Shown here piece after piece: positions 1 through 4,933 of a DNA stretch of 5,761 nt. How positions within the stretch are numbered: position 1 is the first letter of the stretch; each line of letters begins with the position of its first letter. Made by a program: the position numbers and the translations under genes. The notes under the pieces are model-generated. The model was not told the origin of the DNA and searched no databases. It saw nothing but the letters and a program-made list of their open reading frames with translations. This stretch comes from an uncultured Desulfovibrio sp. (GTDB taxonomy: Bacteria; Desulfobacterota; Desulfovibrionia; Desulfovibrionales; Desulfovibrionaceae), in contig CAMWPE010000162.1 in the NCBI GenBank assembly GCA_947176055.1, positions 1 to 5,761 of the forward strand, read 5' to 3'.

Positions 1-1713
1 CAATTTATCCTTGGAAAACAGATCCAGAACTTTCGCCGCCGCGGCCGACCCCTGGGCCACCGACGCCGGTATATCCTTCGGACCCTGGCAACACCCTGCC
101 AGGAACACGCCGGCGGTGTTTGTCTCCACAGGACGCAATTTCACATGGCCTTCCATGAAAAAGCCGTATTTGTCATAGGATATGCGCAATTTTTCGGCCA
201 GTCGCGGCGCGCCTTTGCTGGCTTCGATACCAACCGCGAGCACAACCATGTCCGTTTTGATCCGCACCGGCTCGCCCATAAGGGTGTCGGCGCCCATTAC
301 GATATAGGAGCCGTCCGCGTCCGGATAAATCGCCGACACGCGTCCCCGGATATAGTCCGCGCCGTATTCCTCCATGACGCGTCTGCTAAATTCGTCGTAC
401 AATTTCCCGGCCGCCCGAATATCCATATAAAAAATATGCGTCTGGCAATCGGGAATGTGGTCCTTGGCCAATACGGCCTGTTTGGCCGTGTACATACAGC
501 AAAACGCCGAACAATAAGGTCTATCGACGGAACGGTCGCGCGAGCCGACGCACTGGATAAAAACGATATCCTTAGGCTCCCTGCCATCGGACGGCCGCAA
601 TATATGTCCTTCGGTCGGTCCGGACGCTGAAAGCAGACGTTCAAACTGCAGACCGGTAATAACATCGGGATATTTGCCGCCGCCGTATTCTTCATAAACG
701 GTCCAGTCCATGGGATCGTAACCGGTGGCGGCGATAACCGCGCCCACATCCTCTTCGATGATCTCGTCGCGCAATTCGTAATTAACGGCGCCGGTGGGAC
801 AGATCTTGGCGCAGATCCCGCATTTGCCGGAAGTCAGTTTGCGGCAATAAGGCGCGTTGATCGCGGCCCTTTTCGGAATGGCTTGGGGAAAAGCGATGCT
901 TATGGCCGTGGTCTTGCCCGTATACTCATTAAAAGCGTCTGGAGCGTCCTTGCTGGGACACTTTTCTGTGCAAAGACCGCATCCAGTACATTTGCTCCAA
1001 TCAACATAGGGCGTTTTCCGACGGATTTTTACCTTGAAATTGCCAACATAACCGGAGATATCCTCCACTTCCGAATAGGCGTACAAGGTAATATTGGGAT
1101 TTTGAGCCACATCGACCATTTTAGGCCCCAGAATGCAGGCCGAACAATCGACTGTGGGAAAAGTCTTGTCCAATTTGGCCATCTTGCCGCCTATGGTTGC
1201 TTCCCTCTCCACAAGAATTACAGGAATGCCGCCGTTGGCGCAATCGAGCGCGGCCTGAATTCCGGCGACGCCGCCGCCGATGACCAGTGTTTTTTTTGTT
1301 ATATCGAAAGATTTGGGCAAAAGCGGCTCATTCTGGCGCAATTTTTCCACGGCCATTAGAACCAGATCTTCGGCCTTATGGGTATTGGCTTCCTTATCCT
1401 TGCCTATCCAGGAGACATGCTCGCGGATATTGGCCATTTCGAACATATACGGGTTAAGCCCGGCCCTCTCCACGGCCCGCCTGAATGTGGGCTCGTGCAT
1501 GATAGGCGAGCACGACGCCACAACGACGCCGTCGAGATTATATTTTTTGATGGCCTCCGCTATGGCGGCCTGCCCGGGTTCGGCGCAGGTGTACATCGGG
1601 TCATCGGTATAGACGACGTCGGGAAAAGTTTTGGCGACTTCGGCTACTTTGGCGCAATCCACAGTGCCGGCAATGTTGGAGCCGCAGTGACAGACAAAAA
1701 CGCCTATTCTCAT
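1..1713 (-). CDS. hdrA: HdrA: FAD/iron-sulfur subunit of heterodisulfide reductase-like complex (partial, C-terminus off window)
   Basis: This is the flavin-containing core subunit of a cytoplasmic HdrABC complex, which in characterised relatives splits electrons between ferredoxin and a second acceptor at HdrB. The frame is open for 571 codons from ATG 1713 to the left edge; family members are usually about 650 aa, so roughly the last 80 residues, normally a second ferredoxin domain, are missing. The N-terminal domain (residues 1-130) begins MRIGVFVCHCGSNI and carries ASCSPIMHE (66-74). The FAD-binding motif GGGVAG is at 146-151, and CSAC at 190-193 precedes ILGPKMV. An inserted two-cluster ferredoxin has C242, C245, C248, C252 and C290, C298, C301, C305. 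IQCVGSRD (386-393) and CSAFCCMY (401-408) are family hallmarks. All these positions are Cys codons, with no in-frame TGA, so no selenocysteine is encoded here. The start is supported by GGAGG (1720-1724), 6 nt upstream. The ATG overlaps the hdrB stop as ATGA. Confidence 0.96.
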   Translation of the reverse strand, partial: MRIGVFVCHCGSNIAGTVDCAKVAEVAKTFPDVVYTDDPMYTCAEPGQAAIAEAIKKYNLDGVVVASCSPIMHEPTFRRAVERAGLNPYMFEMANIREHVSWIGKDKEANTHKAEDLVLMAVEKLRQNEPLLPKSFDITKKTLVIGGGVAGIQAALDCANGGIPVILVEREATIGGKMAKLDKTFPTVDCSACILGPKMVDVAQNPNITLYAYSEVEDISGYVGNFKVKIRRKTPYVDWSKCTGCGLCTEKCPSKDAPDAFNEYTGKTTAISIAFPQAIPKRAAINAPYCRKLTSGKCGICAKICPTGAVNYELRDEIIEEDVGAVIAATGYDPMDWTVYEEYGGGKYPDVITGLQFERLLSASGPTEGHILRPSDGREPKDIVFIQCVGSRDRSVDRPYCSAFCCMYTAKQAVLAKDHIPDCQTHIFYMDIRAAGKLYDEFSRRVMEEYGADYIRGRVSAIYPDADGSYIVMGADTLMGEPVRIKTDMVVLAVGIEASKGAPRLAEKLRISYDKYGFFMEGHVKLRPVETNTAGVFLAGCCQGPKDIPASVAQGSAAAAKVLDLFSKDKL

Positions 1714-2597
1714 TTTCCCCCTCCGTTGTTCGCTGCGAATTTGGCTAGAACAGCCCGGGGGCTGACGCATAGCTGTTCGATACCCAGATTTTCCGGAGCT
1801 ATATTCATGGCCAGGCCCATAAGTTGCGTAAAATACATTACCGGCATATCGAAAAGCCGGTTCATGGCTTTCGCGGCCTGTTTTTGACGCAGATCAAGAT
1901 TCATCTGGCACAGGGGACATGCGACCGCGATTACATCCGCGCCCATATCCGTGGCCAAAGCCAGTATGCGACCGGAATTTAGCGCGGTAAGACTCCTTTC
2001 CGGTATGCCGGAAGCGGCGCCGCAACAGACGGTTTTGAGGGGAAAATCGATGATTTCCGCGCCGCACGCCGCGAGTATTGTCTCCATCAGAACCGGATTC
2101 TCAGGATCGCCAAACTCCATTATTTTAGCCGGTCTGCTCATAAGACAACCGTAATAAGGAGCGATCTTGATACCCTTGAGCGGTTTTACAACGCGCTTGC
2201 CAATATCTTCGGCGTCATGCAAACGACCTATCAGTTGCATTACCGAGGTCGCGTCAGGGAGTTTTTCCGACGCTGGCTCATCCAGCAATTCATTAACCCG
2301 CTCGCGAAAATGATCGTCGCGCATCCTGTACAGGGCAGCGCGCAAATTCGATAGGCAACTGGGACAAGGCGTAACAACCATATCCGCCCCGTCTTTGGCG
2401 GCTATATCAAGATTCCGCGCGCACAGCGCGGCGGACAGCTCCTCGTCAACCGCGTGCGCGGGAGTCGAACCGCAACAGCTCCAGGTTGGTATGTCGCGTA
2501 ATGTAATGCCAAGGGCAGCGCATACCGCGCCGGTGGATTTGCCGTAATCAAGCGCGGAGCCTTCCTGGGAACAGCCGGGAAAATACGAATATTTCAT
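1710..2597 (-). CDS. hdrB: HdrB: CCG-domain catalytic subunit of heterodisulfide reductase-like complex
   Basis: A 295-residue protein with two tandem CCG (cysteine-rich) domains. In characterised HdrB these bind two noncubane [4Fe-4S] clusters that reduce a disulfide or pass electrons to another acceptor. Motif 1 is C9, C41-C42, C78, C81 (spacings 31, 35, 2). Motif 2 is C151, C191-C192, C227, C230 (spacings 39, 34, 2). The published pattern is CX31-39CCX35-36CXXC, so motif 1 fits exactly and motif 2 is one residue short in the second spacer. The length is typical of HdrB. The ATG at 2597 overlaps the hdrC TGA (ATGA) and has AGGAAGG (2607-2613) 9 nt upstream; the stop overlaps the hdrA ATG. 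No signal peptide or membrane segment is seen, so it should act in the cytoplasm bound to HdrC. The true substrate is unknown: bacteria lack the CoM-S-S-CoB couple, so a different disulfide or other acceptor is expected. Confidence 0.95.
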   Translation of the reverse strand: MKYSYFPGCSQEGSALDYGKSTGAVCAALGITLRDIPTWSCCGSTPAHAVDEELSAALCARNLDIAAKDGADMVVTPCPSCLSNLRAALYRMRDDHFRERVNELLDEPASEKLPDATSVMQLIGRLHDAEDIGKRVVKPLKGIKIAPYYGCLMSRPAKIMEFGDPENPVLMETILAACGAEIIDFPLKTVCCGAASGIPERSLTALNSGRILALATDMGADVIAVACPLCQMNLDLRQKQAAKAMNRLFDMPVMYFTQLMGLAMNIAPENLGIEQLCVSPRAVLAKFAANNGGGK

Positions 2598-3163
2598 TTT
2601 CTCTTGCCTTCCTTTTCGGCCCTTTTCATGTACCTTTCGATGATTCTGCCCGTCGCGGCCGTCGCCGCGTGGGGAATGAATGGCAATTTCCGCAATTTAA
2701 GAGCGGCGGGAGCGAGATCCAGATCCGTGCCAAGACGGAGCGAGCGCATCATGTATAGCGCCATGGTCCCCACTTCGTAAGTCCTTCCGAAAGCTCGCAC
2801 CGTGTCCAGGAAGGACATCCAGAATTTTTCCATTTTCGGCGCCGTGATATAGCCCTGCTCCCTGGCCATATGCCGCAAAGTTTCCATAACGCCTGCCACA
2901 TCGATATTGTTTGGACAGCGTAGGGTGCACATCGAACAGGAGAGGCAGTACCAGAGAGAAACGGAGCTCAAAACCTGATCCTTCAATCCTAGCTGGACTC
3001 CGCGCATGATCTGATTGACCTGTCTGTCATATACAAAAGCAGCCGGACAACCCGCCGTACAGTTTCCGCATTGATAGCACGTTCCAATATCCTGGCCGCT
3101 CCGCTCCTCCGTTTCCTTGATAAAAGCGGGATCGCGCGCCCTGTTTAAATGAATTTCGTTCAT
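2594..3163 (-). CDS. hdrC: HdrC: double [4Fe-4S] ferredoxin subunit of heterodisulfide reductase-like complex
   Basis: A 189-residue iron-sulfur protein that would conduct electrons from HdrA to HdrB. Two classical cluster motifs are visible: C29, C32, C35, C39 (CYQCGNCTAGCP) and C73, C76, C79, C83 (CLSCSMCTLRCP). A basic, mostly helical tail follows (residues about 95-189). The absence of convincing transmembrane helices fits the soluble HdrC type rather than the membrane-bound HdrDE type. ATG 3163 is preceded by a good Shine-Dalgarno sequence, AGGGAG at 3169-3174, with a 5-nt spacer. This is the first gene of the hdrCBA unit, and its stop overlaps the hdrB start by 4 nt. It lies 201 bp downstream of aroQ on the same strand, so it may have its own promoter or share a transcript with aroE-aroQ. 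Confidence 0.94.
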   Translation of the reverse strand: MNEIHLNRARDPAFIKETEERSGQDIGTCYQCGNCTAGCPAAFVYDRQVNQIMRGVQLGLKDQVLSSVSLWYCLSCSMCTLRCPNNIDVAGVMETLRHMAREQGYITAPKMEKFWMSFLDTVRAFGRTYEVGTMALYMMRSLRLGTDLDLAPAALKLRKLPFIPHAATAATGRIIERYMKRAEKEGKRK

Positions 3164-3186
3164 TTTTTCTCCCTATCAATCCTATA

Positions 3187-3198
3187 AGATAATTATCT
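3187..3198. promoter_or_regulatory. 12-bp perfect palindrome 24 nt upstream of hdrC ATG
   Basis: AGATAATTATCT is a perfect dyad in an AT-rich patch between the GC-rich repeats and the hdrC ribosome-binding site. Its position would suit an operator or a -10 region (TAATTA or TATCTT on the minus strand). It contains overlapping GATAAT/ATTATC halves like those of Fur-type boxes but is too short for a standard Fur box. The regulator is unknown. Confidence 0.3.
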
Positions 3199-3240
3199 CC
3201 GGAATCGCGAAGCGCGCATAGTCGCCGCGACTCCGCGCGT

Positions 3241-3261
3241 CGCGCTTTTTAAAAAAGCGCG
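3241..3261. repeat. Inverted repeat with 10-bp arms, CGCGCTTTTT/AAAAAGCGCG
   Basis: Two perfect 10-bp arms are separated by a single A. As RNA it would fold with about 8 paired bases and a short T/A loop, in the hdrC leader if the upstream candidate promoter is used. The T/A tract is inside the stem rather than after it, so it is not a normal intrinsic terminator. It could be a protein-binding site or a structured leader element. Confidence 0.55.
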
Positions 3262-3364
3262 CTGTGGGGTTTCGATATTCGCGATTTGTATCGTAACCTG
3301 AAAATCGCGTCAGATCCAGATCCCCGCGCGATCTTCGTCGCGCTGGACGCGACATTTTCTACAG

Positions 3365-3808
3365 CTAACCCGATTTCGCGACGAGTTCCGTCGCGGCCCT
3401 TATTCCCAGCAGATAACTGGTTAGTCCGAATCCGGCTATGGAGCCGGCGACAACTGGCGAAAACACCGAACGCGCGCGAAACTCCTCGCGATTGTGGATA
3501 TTGGACATATGAACTTCGACGATTGGTCCCGCAAATATGGCCAGCGCGTCCGCTATGGCGTAACTGTAATGCGTCCACGCCCCGCCATTAACAACTATCG
3601 CGTCTATGTCCTCATCGACCGCCTTGTGAATCCTTTCGACCATCTCGCCTTCATGGTTGGTCTGAAAAAATATAAGATTTATCCCAAGTTCTCCGGCCAG
3701 AGCGAACATGGCCGCGTTTATTTCCTCCAGCGTAACCCGGCCGTAATGGGCGGGATCGCGCTTGCCAAACATATCCAGGTTGACTCCGTGCAGGATCAGC
3801 AGCGTCAT
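3365..3808 (-). CDS. aroQ: Type II 3-dehydroquinate dehydratase
   Basis: This enzyme catalyses trans-dehydration of 3-dehydroquinate to 3-dehydroshikimate, step 3 of the shikimate pathway, normally as a cytoplasmic dodecamer. The 147-residue length is typical. Family motifs appear in order: GVNLDMFGKRDPAHYG (8-23) with N10, R17 and the catalytic Tyr at 22; FFQTNHEGEMVERIH (47-61); NGGAWTH (74-80) with N74 and H80; EVHMSNIHNREEFRARS (98-114) with catalytic H100, R107 and R111; and GFGLTSYLLG (126-135). Two usually conserved prolines differ: GPN is GVN and NPGA is NGGA. ATG 3808 overlaps the aroE stop as ATGA, and GGAGG (3816-3820) lies 7 nt upstream inside the aroE end. Its direct coupling to aroE, the next pathway enzyme, supports the assignment. 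Confidence 0.97.
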   Translation of the reverse strand: MTLLILHGVNLDMFGKRDPAHYGRVTLEEINAAMFALAGELGINLIFFQTNHEGEMVERIHKAVDEDIDAIVVNGGAWTHYSYAIADALAIFAGPIVEVHMSNIHNREEFRARSVFSPVVAGSIAGFGLTSYLLGIRAATELVAKSG

Positions 3809-4656
3809 CGGTCAGCCTCCGCGAGGGAATAAGTTTCCGCTCCGAGCGCCCGATATAAGGCGTCGCGAGCCGCGTCTGGCAAATCGCGGCCTGTCCAGAG
3901 CCGGAATTGCCCGTCAGCCTGGAAATAGAACATCTCCGCGCCGGATATCGTATTCCAACCGTTTGCCAAAGCTTCGCGCAGGAATTTCGTCCATAGAGGA
4001 TTGTAAACCAGATCGTAGGCTACGCCGCCTTTTATTTTTGGGGCGACGGCGAAATCGTAGGGCGACTCGTCGAGATATTTTCCCTTCATACCCATGGGAG
4101 TGCAATTTATCGTCAGGGACGCGGGCTCATTGTATCGATCCCGCCACGGGATCGCCCGGAAGCCGGTTTTATCCGCGAGTTCGTATTGTCTCCTGTCGCC
4201 GGGAGACGCGATCCTGACATTCCGGCAACCTTTTAAGATTAAACCCGCGGCTACGGCTCCGGCCGCGCCTCCGGCCCCTAGCATAAGAACGGAATCCGGA
4301 TTCAGTTTTTCAAGAGGTTTCAAAAACCCCGCGACATCGGTGTTATCGCCGTATAAAACGCCCTCCCGCCAAAGAAGCGTGTTCGCGGCCCCCGCTAGTT
4401 TCGTAGTCTCGCTTTGGCTATCGAGATAAGTCAAAATCGCCTTTTTATGCGGTATCGTCACCGAGCAGCCGGATATGAGCAACGTCCTGAATGCTTCTAT
4501 AAATTCGCGAAGCGAGTCGGGGTCTATATTCCATCTATAATAGGCCGCCGGGATGGCCAGCGCCTGAAAACCGGCGTTATGAATCAGCGGCGAGAGCGTT
4601 TGCTCCAGCGGCCAGCCAATTACGCCGTATAAATTCTCCGGTATTAACGTATTCAT
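3805..4656 (-). CDS. aroE: Shikimate 5-dehydrogenase
   Basis: NADP-dependent reduction of 3-dehydroshikimate to shikimate, step 4 of the shikimate pathway, in the cytoplasm. The 283-residue length is normal. The substrate-binding domain shows GWPLEQTLSPLIHN (14-27), GCSVTIPHK (63-71) with the catalytic Lys at 71, AGAANTL (88-94) with N92, and GDNTDVAGF (103-111) with catalytic Asp107. The Rossmann motif is GAGGAA (127-132), followed by INCTPMGM (183-190), YDLVYNPL (214-221) and MFYFQA (242-247) with Q246. The usual NRT cofactor loop after the second Rossmann strand is replaced by ASPGDRR (150-156). The Shine-Dalgarno sequence is poor (GGAT about 6 nt upstream), but the ATG overlaps the stop of a small upstream frame (ATGA), so initiation may be coupled. 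It is probably the first enzyme gene of an aroE-aroQ operon. Confidence 0.97.
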   Translation of the reverse strand: MNTLIPENLYGVIGWPLEQTLSPLIHNAGFQALAIPAAYYRWNIDPDSLREFIEAFRTLLISGCSVTIPHKKAILTYLDSQSETTKLAGAANTLLWREGVLYGDNTDVAGFLKPLEKLNPDSVLMLGAGGAAGAVAAGLILKGCRNVRIASPGDRRQYELADKTGFRAIPWRDRYNEPASLTINCTPMGMKGKYLDESPYDFAVAPKIKGGVAYDLVYNPLWTKFLREALANGWNTISGAEMFYFQADGQFRLWTGRDLPDAARDALYRALGAETYSLAEADR

Positions 4657-4751
4657 TTGCCATCCGCGAACGAGGGTTTATAATAAAAAAGAGCCAATAA
4701 AAAATTAAAACTTCCCAAGCGGAAACTTATAAAAAATTTTTTTGAATTCAT
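4653..4751 (-). CDS. Possible 32-residue Phe/Tyr-rich leader peptide of aroE-aroQ
   Basis: A small frame runs from ATG 4751 to TGA 4653-4655, its stop overlapping the aroE ATG as ATGA. It starts MNSKKFFISF and contains FNFLLALFYY. By count it has seven Phe and two Tyr, so nine aromatic residues out of 32, directly upstream of aromatic-amino-acid biosynthesis genes. A weak ribosome-binding site, GAGAAG, lies 6 nt upstream. The frame falls inside the transcript predicted from the leftward promoter at 4846-4874. It extends upstream to a TTG at 4874, but that codon lies in the promoter's -35 box. The DNA is rich in A and T runs, which yield TTT codons by chance, and no protein family is recognised, so the assignment is tentative. 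A signal-peptide-like look (KK, hydrophobic core, SFADGK) is a weaker alternative. Confidence 0.35.
   Translation of the reverse strand: MNSKKFFISFRLGSFNFLLALFYYKPSFADGK
4657..4684 (+). promoter_or_regulatory. Strong sigma70-like promoter directed toward hypF
   Basis: TTGCCA (4657-4662, 5/6 match to TTGACA), a 16-nt spacer and a perfect TATAAT (4679-4684). The start site would be near 4691, giving hypF a leader of about 240 nt. The -35 box lies immediately beside the aroE start codon, so aroE transcripts read through this promoter on the opposite strand. A second, weaker rightward match is TTAAAA (4705-4710), 17 nt, TATAAA (4728-4733). Confidence 0.55.
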
Positions 4752-4805
4752 CCGCGCTTCTCGTCGCGACGGCGAGGTTTGACGTATTTTTACCGCATGG
4801 GACAA

Positions 4806-4828
4806 CCAGCTGATCAATATCAGGCTGG
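4806..4828. repeat. Hairpin in the aroE-hypF shared leader region
   Basis: CCAGCTGAT (4806-4814) pairs with ATCA plus GCTGG (4819-4828), giving nine base pairs with one bulged G (4823) and a CAAT loop. Its right arm, GGCTGG (4823-4828), can pair instead with CCAGCC (4852-4857), so two mutually exclusive foldings exist in the rightward RNA. No T-run follows the hairpin, so it is not an intrinsic terminator. Confidence 0.4.
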
Positions 4829-4845
4829 ATAAATACGAAAACAGA

Positions 4846-4874
4846 ATTTTACCAGCCGGACCGATGCCGGTCAA
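4846..4874 (-). promoter_or_regulatory. Strong sigma70-like promoter directed toward aroE-aroQ
   Basis: On the minus strand, TTGACC (4869-4874, 5/6), an exact 17-nt spacer and TAAAAT (4846-4851, 5/6). The start site would be near 4839, giving an aroE leader of about 180 nt that includes the small aromatic-rich frame. A GACCG/CGGTC inverted repeat (4859-4872) overlaps the -35 box and spacer and could be an operator. Confidence 0.55.
4859..4872. repeat. Inverted repeat GACCG-ATGC-CGGTC over the leftward promoter
   Basis: Perfect 5-bp arms around a 4-nt centre, placed across the -35 box and spacer of the leftward aroE promoter candidate. The position suits a repressor operator, and in rightward RNA it would be a small hairpin about 60 nt upstream of hypF. 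No known operator consensus is recognised. Confidence 0.35.
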
Positions 4875-4933
4875 TAAACATGGCCCGGGATGAATGAGGA
4901 ATGGGCGACTCGCGTCGCCAAGGATCGCAAGGG

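Larger units (their letters stand above)
3164..3364 (-). promoter_or_regulatory. Palindrome-rich gap before hdrCBA with a weak candidate promoter
   Basis: This 201-bp non-coding gap separates the aroQ stop from the hdrC start. The best sigma70-like match on the minus strand is CTGACG (3308-3313), a 17-nt spacer and TACAAA (3285-3290), with 4/6 matches in each box; it would give a leader of about 115 nt. Several inverted repeats lie here: GCGCGA/TCGCGC (3326-3343), CGATA/TATCG (3273-3293), CGCGCTTTTT/AAAAAGCGCG (3241-3261), AGTCG/CGACT (3220-3232) and the 12-bp palindrome AGATAATTATCT (3187-3198). None is followed by a T-run on the minus strand, so no standard intrinsic terminator for aroQ is visible. 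Which elements are functional is unknown. Confidence 0.35.

Noticed and set aside
145..1887. Several open frames of 110-169 codons on the plus strand (145-630, 883-1359, 1280-1612, 1378-1887) and a minus frame at 297-749
   Set aside because: They overlap hdrA/hdrB coding sequence, whose conserved Cys and FAD motifs run continuously through the whole stretch. Their translations show no recognisable domain.
3326..3343. GCGCGA/TCGCGC hairpin as a transcription terminator for aroQ
   Set aside because: No T-run follows on the minus strand, and the stem is only six base pairs.
3249..3832. Plus-strand frames 3286-3591 and 3494-3832 and a minus frame 3249-3578 over aroQ
   Set aside because: They lie in the wrong frames across a complete, well-conserved aroQ. 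They look like products of GC-rich codon bias.
3762..4632. Plus-strand frames 3762-4217, 4094-4429 and 4414-4632 and minus frame 3914-4105 inside aroE
   Set aside because: AroE has all its family motifs in one frame, and these shadows have no motif or credible start context.
4653..4874. The full 73-codon minus frame starting from TTG 4874
   Set aside because: The TTG is part of the likely -35 box TTGACC, so this start would lie upstream of the predicted transcript. Only the portion from ATG 4751 is kept as a tentative leader peptide.
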